Source: Bacillota bacterium (lineage in GTDB: Bacteria > Bacillota > Clostridia > Peptostreptococcales > Anaerovoracaceae). Taken from it: a stretch of 62,989 nucleotides of DNA. This document shows, in pieces, positions 44,397 through 53,330 of this stretch. The notes below the pieces were generated by a model, which did not search any database, was not told where the DNA came from, and saw nothing but the letters and a program-made list of their open reading frames with translations. Numbering within the stretch: position 1 is the first letter of the stretch; every line of letters starts with the position of its first letter. The position numbers and the translations under genes were made by a program. The DNA lies in contig JAQXQE010000009.1 in NCBI GenBank assembly GCA_029101005.1, positions 1 to 62,989 of the forward strand. Reading direction: 5' to 3'.

Positions 44397-44909
44397 ATGA
44401 TAAAGAATACATCTAATACAACCAAACTTAATCTGTACCGCAAAGAGCAAATTGCGATTGGTATTCTTTTGCTCTGTTTTGCTGTATTAGGATTCCTTCT
44501 TCCGTCTCTAGACAATACTGATCGTTCTCAAGACGAAAGCCAGGAGGTGATTATCGGCGAGAATATTTCTGTTCCATCAGACACAACTGTTGACACAACA
44601 GACGACGCCTCAACTATCACTACTAAGCCTAAGTCTTCGAAGGCTAAGCCTAAGCCTGTACCCGGTAAGACATGGGTACCACCTGTTTATGAAATCGTTC
44701 ACCACGAAGCTGTTTACGAAACACGTCGTGTTATCGTCTGCAACTATTGTAGTGCGGAATTTGCTTCTGTCGGTGCATTCCAAGTACATAAAGATGCTAA
44801 CGGAGGATGAGCCGGCTTGCATACTACTTGCCGTGTTGTAAGTAAAACAATACTCGTTAAAGAGGCCTGGGACGAGAAAGTGCTCGTTTCAGAGGGATAT
44901 TATAAGTAA
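44397..44909 (+). CDS. Small membrane-anchored CxxC protein with an in-frame TGA; candidate selenoprotein
   Basis: The conventional reading stops at TGA 44808-44810 after 137 residues. Residues 19-36 are a membrane anchor; a Ser/Thr/Lys/Pro-rich linker follows; the head begins HHEAVYETRRVIV and contains CNYC, then a histidine 13 residues later. Past the TGA the same frame runs 32 more codons to TAA 44907-44909, immediately before the terminator. That tail contains LHTTC and VKEAWDEKVLVSE, which echoes the HHEAVYETRRVIV text before the CNYC. A hairpin at 44825-44844 meets bacterial SECIS spacing. Read through, the protein has 170 residues with selenocysteine at 138. The alternative is a simple nonsense mutation. 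Confidence 0.55.
44825..44844 (+). promoter_or_regulatory. SECIS-like hairpin after the in-frame TGA
   Basis: TACTTGC pairs with GTAAGTA (7 bp, one G-U) around the 6-nt loop CGTGTT. The loop has G at its second position, 22 nt after the TGA. The published bacterial SECIS model asks for a stem-loop with a G in the first two loop positions 16-37 nt after TGA. The match is good, but short hairpins also arise by chance. Confidence 0.45.
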
Positions 44910-44935
44910 AAAAACACCCCGCGTCGCGGGGTTTT
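44908..44935. terminator. Bidirectional terminator between the CxxC gene and lpd
   Basis: CCCCGCG and CGCGGGG pair around a single T; A run on the left and TTTT on the right. It serves both convergent operons. Confidence 0.88.
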
Positions 44936-44952
44936 CTTATTCAAGTACTGCT

Positions 44953-46302
44953 CTAGCGAACCGCCTCACCGATTCCCTCAACGAAAGTTGGGTGTGGGTG
45001 AATTGTTGCAGCAACCTGCTCGAGTGTCATGCCGCCGCTGATAGCGACAGCCATCTCACCGATCATATCAGTTGCTCTAGCACACATCATCTGGCAGCCT
45101 ACAATCTTGTGTGTATCAGCATCAGCTACTACCTTGATGAAGCCTCTCTCCTGGTTCGAGAGAACTGACTTACCATTAGCTGACATGATGAACTTCTTTG
45201 CTACTACATCGCGTCCTGCAGCCTTTGCCTCATCAGCCGTAATACCAACTGTAGCAATCTCAGGATTTGTGTATACGCAGCTTGGAACTACGTCCATACA
45301 GATTGAAGGCTCCTCGCCGTTCATGATAGCAACAGCATTTCTTCCCTCTGCAGTCGCAACGTGTGCGAGCTGGATTCCGCCGATAACGTCACCTATCGCA
45401 TATACGCCAGGCATCGAAGTCTGATACTTGTCGTTAACGACAATTTTATCGCGGTCCATCTCTACGGAAACACCCTCTGCGAAGAGACCGTCTGTGTTAG
45501 CACGTCTTCCGATGCATACGAGAACTCCATCAGACTCAACTGACTGAAGCTCGTCCTTCTCTCTGTAGAATGTAACAAGCTTGCCGTCTGCACCAGCCTC
45601 GAACTTCTCAACCATAGCCTTCGCATGGATTTCCATTCCGCGCTTCTTGCCGATCATCTTAACATTCTGTGAGATCTCCTTATCGAGTGGAGCGAGCACC
45701 CTATCGAGAGCCTCGATGATAGTAACTTTAGTGCCGAGTGCTGCGTAGAGTGAAGCGAACTCCATTCCGATTACTCCACCGCCAACGATTACGAGATGCT
45801 CGTAGATTCCGTCAGCCTTGTCGAGGATCACATCGCTTGTAACAACGCCAGGTGTGTCAACGCCCTCGATTGGTGGCACGAAAGTCTTTGAACCTGTAGC
45901 GATTAGGATATTCTCAGTCTCGAGAACGTCCTCGCCAACGCGCACTTTGCCAGGTCCCTCGATAACGCCATGGCCCTCGATAACGTCGATCTTGCCCTTC
46001 TTCATGAGAGCCGCTATTCCCGAACGAAGAGTGTCGAGAACCTGATTCTTTCGCTCCTGCATCTTAGAAGCATCTACTGAGTAGTCGCTTACGTTAACGC
46101 CGAAGATGTCAGCATCTCTGAGCTCACGAGCGATATCAGCTGTGTGCATGAGAGTCTTAGTAGGAACGCAGCCACGATTGAGGCATGTTCCGCCAAGCTT
46201 GTCCTTCTCAACCAGTGCAACCTTCATGCCTTTCTCAGCAGCCTCGATAGCTGCCTCGTATCCGCCAGGACCTGCACCGATGATAATTAAGTTATATGTC
46301 AT
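44953..46302 (-). CDS. lpdA: Dihydrolipoyl dehydrogenase (glycine cleavage L-protein)
   Basis: A 449-residue flavoenzyme. FAD binds at IIGAGPGGYEAAI, the redox pair is in GGTCLNRGCVPTKTL, NAD binds at VIVGGGVIGMEFASLYAALG, and the C-terminal catalytic dyad is in HPHPTFVEGIGE. It reoxidises the lipoyl arm of GcvH. There is no N-terminal lipoyl domain, unlike some Clostridial L-proteins. It overlaps lplA by 11 bp and is the last gene of the glycine cleavage operon. Confidence 0.94.
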   Translation of the reverse strand: MTYNLIIIGAGPGGYEAAIEAAEKGMKVALVEKDKLGGTCLNRGCVPTKTLMHTADIARELRDADIFGVNVSDYSVDASKMQERKNQVLDTLRSGIAALMKKGKIDVIEGHGVIEGPGKVRVGEDVLETENILIATGSKTFVPPIEGVDTPGVVTSDVILDKADGIYEHLVIVGGGVIGMEFASLYAALGTKVTIIEALDRVLAPLDKEISQNVKMIGKKRGMEIHAKAMVEKFEAGADGKLVTFYREKDELQSVESDGVLVCIGRRANTDGLFAEGVSVEMDRDKIVVNDKYQTSMPGVYAIGDVIGGIQLAHVATAEGRNAVAIMNGEEPSICMDVVPSCVYTNPEIATVGITADEAKAAGRDVVAKKFIMSANGKSVLSNQERGFIKVVADADTHKIVGCQMMCARATDMIGEMAVAISGGMTLEQVAATIHPHPTFVEGIGEAVR

Positions 46303-47242
46303 ATTCAGTCACCATTTTGCTTATTTCTGTCCAGAAAGCTTCGCCTTCAACATACTCCCTTCCAACGAGAGCAGCAGCTAAGCCTTCGCCGATATTCTCA
46401 TTCATTGCATCAGAGTAACACACTGCATCCTTGATGATGCCACCCTCGACCTCAAGCTGCAGATCGATATTGCCCCAGTCGAAGCGTCTCTCGTGTTCCA
46501 CGGTAAAAGGAAGTTTCCTTCCCTTTGTCCACTCCCAGGAGTTGTATCTTTCGCGTAGCTTCTTCACCTCTGCCCAGTCGATCTCCGATTCATCGATTCT
46601 CGTCGCTTCGCTTCCGTAGATGCGAGCGAAAGCATCGAAGAGAGCGTCCTTGAGCATCTCCAGTGTCAGATCCTCGCGCAGCTCCTTGAGATTGATTACT
46701 CTGGACTTCACCGACTTAACGCCCTTGGACTGAAGCTTAGACTGGGAGACATTAAGGTATGCTCCGAGCTTCTCCTTGTCCACATCCACCATCAAAGTGC
46801 CGTGGTGGTACCAGCCCGAGTCGGACTTGTAGAAGGCATTGCCGCTGAACTTGCGGCCCTCAGCTGTGATGTCGTTACGACCAGTCTTCTCAGCTTTGAT
46901 GCCGATCTCGGCCAGTGCTTCCACGATTACAGAGAGTTGTCTGTCCACATCATAGTCCTCCTTGCGAACTATGAAGGTGAAGTTCATATTGCCAAGGTCA
47001 TGGAAAACTGCACCACCACCAGAAAGTCTTCTAACTACTGTAACTCCATCAGCCTCAGCGACAGGCGCATTGACCTCTGCCCAGTAGTTCTGGTTCTTGC
47101 CGATAACTACAGTTCTCTCATTTTGCCAAAGGTAGAGGGTGATCTCACCCTCTACCGCATTGTGTGTCAGATATTCTTCTAATGCAAGATTATATGTCGG
47201 GTCAAAGCTGTCTGAACAGATAATCTTAGTTCTCAAACTCAT
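46292..47242 (-). CDS. lplA: Lipoate-protein ligase
   Basis: The start at 47240-47242 fits the family (LRTKIICSDSFDPTYNLALEEYL) and gives 316 residues; it overlaps the gcvPB end by 17 bp. Catalytic text is visible as RRLSGGGAVFHDLGNMNFTF and the lysine in GRKFSGNAFY. The C-terminal accessory domain (from about 245) is present, as in bifunctional LplA. It attaches lipoate to the lysine of GcvH by an adenylate. No clear ribosome site is seen, so translation probably depends on coupling to gcvPB. Confidence 0.9.
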   Translation of the reverse strand: MSLRTKIICSDSFDPTYNLALEEYLTHNAVEGEITLYLWQNERTVVIGKNQNYWAEVNAPVAEADGVTVVRRLSGGGAVFHDLGNMNFTFIVRKEDYDVDRQLSVIVEALAEIGIKAEKTGRNDITAEGRKFSGNAFYKSDSGWYHHGTLMVDVDKEKLGAYLNVSQSKLQSKGVKSVKSRVINLKELREDLTLEMLKDALFDAFARIYGSEATRIDESEIDWAEVKKLRERYNSWEWTKGRKLPFTVEHERRFDWGNIDLQLEVEGGIIKDAVCYSDAMNENIGEGLAAALVGREYVEGEAFWTEISKMVTEYDI

Positions 47243-48659
47243 ACTTAACCACTGGTGTTCTTGCTGCTCTAACCTCATCCAGTCTCTTAACTGGAGTCTC
47301 CATTGGCATCATGTGCATCTTAGCTGGGTTGTTCTTAGCGTCCTCGTAGATGCTTCTGAATGCCTCGATAGCGTGATCGAGAGTCTCCTTACACTCTGTC
47401 TCAGTTGGCTCTACCATAAGTGCCTCATGAACGATGAGAGGGAAGTACATTGTAGGTGGATGGATTCCTCTGTCGAGGAGAGCCTTAGCTACGTCAAGAG
47501 CAGATACATCGATATCGTGCTTCATGCCCTCGAGTGACATTACGAACTCATGCATACATGTTACATCGTAAGCCATTGGATAGATATCCTCGAGCTTCTT
47601 CTTCATATAGTTAGCATTGAGAACAGCGTTCTGTGATGCCTCAGGAATTCCTGCCTTACCAACTGTGAGAAGGTAAGTAAGCGCTCTAACTACTACGAGG
47701 AAGTTGCCGTAGAATGCCTTCATATCTCCGATTGACTCCTCTGACTTTGAGTAGCTGTATACTCCGTCGTTCTCAACAACAGTCACACCTGGGAGGTATG
47801 GAGCGAGGAAATCCTTGCATCCGCAAGGACCGCTTCCTGGACCGCCACCGCCGTGTGGGGTTGAGAATGTCTTGTGGAGGTTGATGTGGATTACATCGAA
47901 TCCCATATCTCCTGGTCTAACATGACCCATTACAGCGTTGAGATTAGCTCCGTCATAGTAGCAGAGTCCACCTGCCTCGTGGATGATGTTAGTAATCTCG
48001 AGGATGTTCTTATCGAAAATTCCTACAGTGTTAGGATTTGTCAGCATAAGTCCTGCTGTGTCCTCTCCAACAACTGCTCTCAGCTTCTCAAGGTCAACGC
48101 ATCCGTCAGCTCCTGACTCTACGCTGATTACGTCGTAACCAGACATTGTAGCTGATGCCGGGTTTGTTCCGTGAGCTGAGTCTGGAACGATAATCTTAGT
48201 TCTCTTCTCATCGCCTCTTGCCTTGTGGTAAGCCTTGATGAGGAGAAGACCTGTGAATTCACCGTGAGCACCTGCTGCTGGCTGGAGTGTCATATTGTCC
48301 ATTCCAGTAATCTCGCAGAGGATGTCTGTAGCCTTCTTCAGTACCTCGAGTGAGCCCTGTGAGTCAGCCTCTGACTGAAGTGGGTGAGCCATTGTGAAGC
48401 CCTCAAGAGCAGCTGCCTGCTCGTTAACCTTAGGGTTGTGCTTCATTGTGCATGATCCGAGTGGGTAGAATCCATCGTTCATACCCTGAGCGTGCTTGGC
48501 AAGCTCTGTGTAATGTCTATCGAGCTCGTTCTCACTAATCTCCGGGAGCTTAGGAGCCTCTGCTCTCTTAGGTGCGTCCAGCTCGAATGCAGGAACGTCG
48601 CACGCAGGGAAAAGACTGAGGTGTCTTCCCTTCTTGCTTCTTTCAAAAATCAGCTGCAT
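47226..48659 (-). CDS. gcvPB: Glycine dehydrogenase (decarboxylating) subunit 2
   Basis: A 477-residue PLP subunit. The PLP lysine is in INLHKTFSTPHGGGGPG; other family text is FYPLGSCTMKHNPK, PAAGAHGEFTGLLLIKAYH and PDSAHGTNPASA. With subunit 1 it decarboxylates glycine and loads the aminomethyl group onto GcvH. The start is 1 bp from the gcvPA stop. This split form is standard in Clostridia and Bacilli. Confidence 0.95.
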   Translation of the reverse strand: MQLIFERSKKGRHLSLFPACDVPAFELDAPKRAEAPKLPEISENELDRHYTELAKHAQGMNDGFYPLGSCTMKHNPKVNEQAAALEGFTMAHPLQSEADSQGSLEVLKKATDILCEITGMDNMTLQPAAGAHGEFTGLLLIKAYHKARGDEKRTKIIVPDSAHGTNPASATMSGYDVISVESGADGCVDLEKLRAVVGEDTAGLMLTNPNTVGIFDKNILEITNIIHEAGGLCYYDGANLNAVMGHVRPGDMGFDVIHINLHKTFSTPHGGGGPGSGPCGCKDFLAPYLPGVTVVENDGVYSYSKSEESIGDMKAFYGNFLVVVRALTYLLTVGKAGIPEASQNAVLNANYMKKKLEDIYPMAYDVTCMHEFVMSLEGMKHDIDVSALDVAKALLDRGIHPPTMYFPLIVHEALMVEPTETECKETLDHAIEAFRSIYEDAKNNPAKMHMMPMETPVKRLDEVRAARTPVVKYEFEN

Positions 48660-48660
48660 A

Positions 48661-49971
48661 CTAGCACACCTCCTTTACGATTGCTGCGACCTTCTCAATC
48701 TCGCATGCTGTGTTCATCTCAGTTGCACACCAGAGAATCTCGGTGTCGCTGAGCTTGAGTCCTGCAAGGATGCCTTCCTTAGCACATGCGTCGATGATTG
48801 TGTCTGCGCACTTGCACTCTGTAACGAACTCATTGAAGTATGTCTTCTCATACTTGAGTGTGAGACCTGCCTCAACGAGCTTAGCTGCAAGGTAGTGAGC
48901 CTTTGATACGCACTGGTTTGCAACTTCCTTGAGTCCCTCTGGACCAACTGCTGCAAGATATACAGAAGCTGTCAGAGCACAGAGAGCCTGGTTTGAACAG
49001 ATATTTGAAGAAGCCTTCTCTCTTCTGATGTGCTGCTCTCTAGCCTGGAGAGTAAGAACGAATCCTCTCTCTCCCTGTGTATCAACAGTCTCTCCAACGA
49101 TTCTTCCAGGAATCTTACGCATCATCTTTGATGTTGTAGCCATGAATCCGAGATACGGACCACCGTAAGCAAGTCCAAGTCCGAATGGCTGTCCATCTCC
49201 AACTGCGATATCTGCACCATACTCTGCTGGTGTCTTGAGAGTTCCGAGTGTAACAGGGTTAACGCTCATTACGAGTCTAGCACCTGCCTCGTGAACTGTC
49301 TTCTCGATTGCCTCGATGTCCTCGAAGAGTCCGTAGTAGTTTGGGTGCTGTACAACGAAGCAAGCACTCTCGCTATCCATCATCTCTGCGAGTGCAGCGA
49401 GATCTGTTGTTCCGCTGCAAGCAGGAACAACTTTTACATCAATATCCTTACCAAAGCCGTAAGTCTTGATTACAGAAAGTGTCTGTGGGTTTACTGTCTC
49501 AGCTACGTATACTGTGTGACGCTTACGCTCCTGGCACATTGCACATGCCTCAGCAGCTGCTGTTGCTCCGTCATATACAGAAGCGTTAGCAACGTCCATT
49601 CCAGTCAGCTCGCAGATCATTGTCTGATACTCGAAGATTGACTGAAGGATACCCTGGCTGATCTCTGCCTGGTATGGTGTGTAAGCTGTAACGAACTCTT
49701 CCTTGTTAACAATAGTTGTTACTACAGCTGGAACGTAGTGCTTGTAAGCACCTGCTCCTCTGAAGACTGTCTCGTAAACCTTGTTCTTAGCAGCGATCTT
49801 CTTCATCTCGCGGCTAACCTCGAGCTCTGACTTTCCCTCTGGAATGTTGAGCTCTCTTCCGAGTCTAACTTCAGCTGGGATTACAGAAAGCATATCTTCG
49901 AAACTCTCGAAGCCAGCCTCCTTGAGCATCTGCAGCTGCTCGGCCTCAGTATTTGGAACATATGATCCCAT
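48661..49971 (-). CDS. gcvPA: Glycine dehydrogenase (decarboxylating) subunit 1
   Basis: A 436-residue subunit that begins YVPNTEAEQLQML and has SFEDMLSVIPAEVR, FRGAGAYKHYVPAVV, TPYQAEISQGILQ, MTGMDVANASVYDGATAAAEA-type text and a C-terminal domain (CSNQALCALTASVYLA). It forms the glycine-binding and PLP pocket together with GcvPB, which contributes the lysine. It follows gcvH by 16 bp. Confidence 0.95.
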   Translation of the reverse strand: MGSYVPNTEAEQLQMLKEAGFESFEDMLSVIPAEVRLGRELNIPEGKSELEVSREMKKIAAKNKVYETVFRGAGAYKHYVPAVVTTIVNKEEFVTAYTPYQAEISQGILQSIFEYQTMICELTGMDVANASVYDGATAAAEACAMCQERKRHTVYVAETVNPQTLSVIKTYGFGKDIDVKVVPACSGTTDLAALAEMMDSESACFVVQHPNYYGLFEDIEAIEKTVHEAGARLVMSVNPVTLGTLKTPAEYGADIAVGDGQPFGLGLAYGGPYLGFMATTSKMMRKIPGRIVGETVDTQGERGFVLTLQAREQHIRREKASSNICSNQALCALTASVYLAAVGPEGLKEVANQCVSKAHYLAAKLVEAGLTLKYEKTYFNEFVTECKCADTIIDACAKEGILAGLKLSDTEILWCATEMNTACEIEKVAAIVKEVC

Positions 49972-49987
49972 TGTAAGTAGTCCTCCC

Positions 49988-50368
49988 TTATGCCTCTGTA
50001 GCGCAGAATGCCTCGTAAGCTGCTGCGTCGAGCAGCTCCTCTGTCTCTGTTACATTAGCAACCTTGATGAACCAAGCACCGTATGGATCCTCGTTGATTG
50101 ACTCTGGAGCGTCAAGAAGCTCCTCGTTGATTGCAACAACCTCACCGCTTACTGGTGACATTACGTCTGATACAGCCTTTACTGACTCTACATCACCGAA
50201 TGCCTCCTCAGCTGTTACAGCGTCTCCCTCCTCTGGAAGGTTAGCGAATACGAGATCACCGAGTGCGTCCTGTGCGAAATCTGTGATACCGATTGTGTAA
50301 GTTCCGTCTCCGTTGTCCTTAACCCACTCGTGTGACTTTGAATACTTAAGCTCTGCTGGGAAATTCAT
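49988..50368 (-). CDS. gcvH: Glycine cleavage system H protein
   Basis: A 126-residue lipoyl-domain protein of normal length. The lipoylated lysine lies in [11 protein letters not shown], and the family start is [12 protein letters not shown]. It shuttles the aminomethyl group from the P-protein to GcvT and electrons to Lpd. It lies between gcvT and gcvPA, with a 58-bp gap after gcvT. Confidence 0.96.
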   Translation of the reverse strand: MNFPAELKYSKSHEWVKDNGDGTYTIGITDFAQDALGDLVFANLPEEGDAVTAEEAFGDVESVKAVSDVMSPVSGEVVAINEELLDAPESINEDPYGAWFIKVANVTETEELLDAAAYEAFCATEA

Positions 50369-50426
50369 GATTAGTTACCTCCGTAATATTAATAAAGTTC
50401 TAAATTGTTGTTAAAGTGATATCTTC

Positions 50427-51515
50427 TTACTTCTCTCTCTTGTAGAAAGGAAGCTTAACGATCTCTGCCTCGATGCGTCTGCCTCTTACGTCAGCATAAA
50501 TCTTTGTACCAGGCTCCTTGTACTCTGCATCTACGATAGCCATTGCGATAGCCTCTTTGAAGTATGGGCTGTGTGTTCCTGAAGTTGTTCTTCCAATCAG
50601 CTTATCTCCATCGTAGAGGTCGCACTCTTCTCTGATGATTCCTCTGCCTGTAACCTTAAGGCCGATTCCTCTCTTCTGAAGTGGAAGCTGTGCCATGAGG
50701 GCATCCTTACCTACGAACTCTTCCTTATCCTTCTTGATGAATACGCCGAGTCTAGCATATCTTGGTGAGCTCTCCTCGTTCATCTCGTGTCCGTAGAGTG
50801 GCATAGCAGCCTCAAGTCTCAGAGTGTCTCTAGCGCCAAGTCCGCAAGGGAGAAGTCCATCTTCCTTACCAGCCTCGATGAGAGCCTCCCACATTGCAAC
50901 TGCATCCTCTGCAGCCATATAGAGCTCGAATCCATCCTCGCCAGTGTAACCTGTTCTTGAGATGATGCAGTCGATGCCAGCAACCTTGCCGTTGAAGTTA
51001 GCTGTGTAGTAACCAGCTGGGATGTCTGCTGGATCAGCAATCTTCTCGAGAATCTTCTGAGCCAGCGGGCCCTGAAGTGCAAGCTGTCCCATTGAAGCTG
51101 AGATATTCTCGAGCTCACAGTCACCTACCTTGTGATCGCACATCCAAGCGAAGTCCTTATCTGTGTTAGCAGCGTTAACTACTACGAGGTAGTCGCCATC
51201 TGCCTTCTTGTATACGATAAGGTCATCAACTGTTCCGCCCTTCTCGTTAGCCATTGGGGAGTATCTAGCATCTCCATCAGCCATGTCAGTGAAGTCGTTT
51301 GTCATAAGGTGATTGAGACACTTGAGTGCGTCTGGTCCCTTAACTGTTACCTCTCCCATGTGTGATACATCGAAGAGTCCACATGCTGTTCTTACTGCCA
51401 TATGCTCCTTGATTACTCCTGCCTCGTACTGTACTGGAAGAAGGAAGCCTCCGAAAGGCACGATCTTACCATTGTACTTGACATGAGTGTCATAAAGTGG
51501 TGTTTTGAGTTCCAT
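50427..51515 (-). CDS. gcvT: Aminomethyltransferase (glycine cleavage T-protein)
   Basis: The ATG at 51513-51515 (GGAGG 8 nt before) gives 362 residues. Family text includes [33 protein letters not shown] with the catalytic aspartate region, [14 protein letters not shown], and [20 protein letters not shown]. It transfers the methylene carbon to tetrahydrofolate and releases ammonia. It is the first gene after the glycine riboswitch. Confidence 0.96.
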   Translation of the reverse strand: MELKTPLYDTHVKYNGKIVPFGGFLLPVQYEAGVIKEHMAVRTACGLFDVSHMGEVTVKGPDALKCLNHLMTNDFTDMADGDARYSPMANEKGGTVDDLIVYKKADGDYLVVVNAANTDKDFAWMCDHKVGDCELENISASMGQLALQGPLAQKILEKIADPADIPAGYYTANFNGKVAGIDCIISRTGYTGEDGFELYMAAEDAVAMWEALIEAGKEDGLLPCGLGARDTLRLEAAMPLYGHEMNEESSPRYARLGVFIKKDKEEFVGKDALMAQLPLQKRGIGLKVTGRGIIREECDLYDGDKLIGRTTSGTHSPYFKEAIAMAIVDAEYKEPGTKIYADVRGRRIEAEIVKLPFYKREK

Positions 51516-51569
51516 TGGACTCACCTCCGTTAAATAATGTTCTCAGTGTTATACGAATTTTGAACAGAT

Positions 51570-51750
51570 AAAAAGACGCACGTGACTGGATTAACAGTCA
51601 AATGCGTCTCTGTCTTCGTACCTGAAAGATTTGCTTCGTCGGTGGCATCCAAAATGCTCTTTCCAGAGTTATGTCAGATTACGGTCCTTTTGCCTGAGAG
51701 TTTGTTACCACTGCCCCTTCGGCGCCTCTTTGGAAGTCTCTCCCGTAATC
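51570..51750 (-). ncRNA. Tandem glycine riboswitch with terminator
   Basis: On the minus strand the first aptamer (about 51750-51675) shows the glycine-aptamer core GCGCCGAAGGGGCA and CTCTCAGGCAAAAGGAC. The second (about 51671-51606) shows TGCCACCGACGAAGC and TTTCAGGTACGAAGACAGAG. A terminator follows immediately: GACGCA and TGCGTC arms at 51575-51580 and 51603-51608, followed by TTTTT. Glycine binding should prevent termination and switch the gcv operon on. The two-aptamer form is the classic one. Confidence 0.93.
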
Positions 51751-51787
51751 GTCAACCATACAAAATTGTGCGAATTTCTATGTTCAT

Positions 51788-51816
51788 ATTATAAATTTTG
51801 AAGCAAACATTGTCTA
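51788..51816 (-). promoter_or_regulatory. Promoter of the gcv operon
   Basis: On the minus strand TAGACA and TATAAT are separated by 17 bp. The predicted start lies about 30 nt before the first glycine aptamer. Confidence 0.65.
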
Positions 51817-52004
51817 GCGTTACTTATTTAACAACTATCGTTTTTCTATATTATCAAATTGTAGTTCTATACAAATATCGAATCTCTCTTATTTCTTTAC
51901 TATCGATAGAATCTTCTCGGACGTCATCCAGATCAGGAATCCAATCACGAATACGATTGCACCTACAAGCACCAGCACGCTCACTCCATATAGCAAACCA
52001 CAGA

Positions 52005-52038
52005 ACAGAAAACAGCTTCGGCAATTCACCGAAGCTGT
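52005..52038 (-). terminator. Terminator of the SDR gene
   Basis: ACAGCTTCGG and CCGAAGCTGT pair with a 7-nt loop, followed on the minus strand by TTTTC. It lies 14 bp after the stop codon. Confidence 0.75.
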
Positions 52039-52051
52039 CTCAATAATCATA

Positions 52052-52861
52052 TTACCATGTACGCGAAGCCATAGCTCTGAACTGAGCGACAGTTGGTACG
52101 TGTGAATTAAGTCCACCATCTACATTGATAATCTGGCCTGTTACATATGTACTCTCGTCCGATCCGAGATATACGCACATACCTGCGATATCCTCAGGTG
52201 AGCCATATCTTGCAACCTCAATATTGTCCAGGAAGATGTTCTTGAGAATATCTGGAACCTTATCCTGATTATCTGGAGTTACGATAAGACCAGGTCTTAC
52301 GCAATTGCATCTGATTCCCTTCTTGCCGTATTGAAGCGCAACATACTCAGTGAACTTATCTACGCCTGCCTTAGCACATGCGTAAGCTGTTGAGCCGAGA
52401 TCTCCACTGCATGAAGCCATTGATCCAATATTGATTACAGATCCGCCATTCTCATTCTGCTCAATGTAAGGAAGTGCACACTTTGTTGCCCAGAATGTTC
52501 CTCTTAAGTCACTCTGAAGAATTGCGTCCCACATCTCGAGAGTAAGCTCGCCAACATTGCCATCCTTGAGAGCAACATTAGCCGCATTGTTAACGAGAAT
52601 ATCGAGCTTACCATATTTCTCAACAGTATCCTTAATCAAAGCTTCTACGCTCTCAGGCTGTGTAATATCCATGAAGTGATACCATGCCTCTCCGCCAGCA
52701 GCAGCAATCTCATCAACTACGCCCTGGCCCTTAGCCTCTCTTCTTCCACAAATGACAACCTTTGCACCCTCTGCAGCATACATCTTAGCTATGCCGATAC
52801 CGATTCCACTTGTTGAACCAGTAACAATAGCAACCTTATCCTTCAGTCTATCCATAGTCAT
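52052..52861 (-). CDS. Short-chain dehydrogenase/reductase
   Basis: A 269-residue classical SDR. The cofactor motif is VTGSTSGIGIGIAK, the NNAAN variant of the NNAG motif is present, the catalytic serine is in INIGSMASCSG and the YxxxK pair is in AYACAKAG. The C-terminal motif YVTGQIINVDGG is intact. The CGRRE after the second strand favours NADP. The substrate cannot be read from the sequence; hydroxysteroid or sugar dehydrogenases are possible. It stands alone with its own terminator. Confidence 0.88.
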   Translation of the reverse strand: MTMDRLKDKVAIVTGSTSGIGIGIAKMYAAEGAKVVICGRREAKGQGVVDEIAAAGGEAWYHFMDITQPESVEALIKDTVEKYGKLDILVNNAANVALKDGNVGELTLEMWDAILQSDLRGTFWATKCALPYIEQNENGGSVINIGSMASCSGDLGSTAYACAKAGVDKFTEYVALQYGKKGIRCNCVRPGLIVTPDNQDKVPDILKNIFLDNIEVARYGSPEDIAGMCVYLGSDESTYVTGQIINVDGGLNSHVPTVAQFRAMASRTW

Positions 52862-53213
52862 TACCTCCCTATATCGTTCTCTATCCCATGATTATGAGAT
52901 TCTGGATTGAATATCTATGTAACTTGTACACCCATATAGTGGAATCTGTCAATAGAATCACTGAACAACTCGTGATTTCTAAGACTATAGAATTTGGTAT
53001 CCTTTCGTGAATTTGTACTTTCCTACGACGATCTTGTTTGAGTCCACTCTGTTGGCAAGCTCATTTGTTGTAATAAAGTCCCTACTTACAGCATGTCAGT
53101 CCCGCTTATTTGAATATAGCCCTTCACAAAAACGGTCCACGGCTATATCATCACATTAACCGAAATGGTCAATCACTCGCGAATGATTAACATTATTCTG
53201 AAAGGTGCATCTT
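52862..53213. other. Intergenic region with a probable gene fragment
   Basis: No intact gene. On the minus strand at about 52985-53095 an open frame of about 36 residues reads like protein (DFITTNELANRV, then KIVVGKYKFTKGYQ) and ends in TAG. It has no start or ribosome site, so it looks like the C-terminal remnant of a lost gene. The rest is AT-rich and should contain the promoters of the SDR gene and of the ABC operon. Confidence 0.4.
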
Positions 53214-53300
53214 ATGAATGAGCCTCTCGATGCTGATGCGATTGAGAAAGAATTCCTTCAGTTGATTGAATTCTGGAAGCAGATCTACCTGCGCAAATAA
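53214..53300 (+). CDS. Possible 28-residue leader or small protein before the ABC operon
   Basis: ATG at 53214 follows AAAGGTG at 6 nt and codes for 28 residues, acidic then amphipathic (DADAIEKEFLQLIEFWKQIY), ending 30 bp before the ABC gene. It could be a small regulatory peptide, or the end of a deleted regulator such as the GntR proteins that usually precede such exporters. Too short to classify. Confidence 0.35.
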   Translation: MNEPLDADAIEKEFLQLIEFWKQIYLRK

Positions 53301-53330
53301 TACTTAATCCGAAAGGAGAATTAATGAGCT

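Noticed and set aside
51889-52050. 53-residue hydrophobic minus-strand ORF after the SDR gene
   Set aside because: It begins before the SDR terminator, has no ribosome site and would be made only by read-through. A small membrane protein cannot be excluded.
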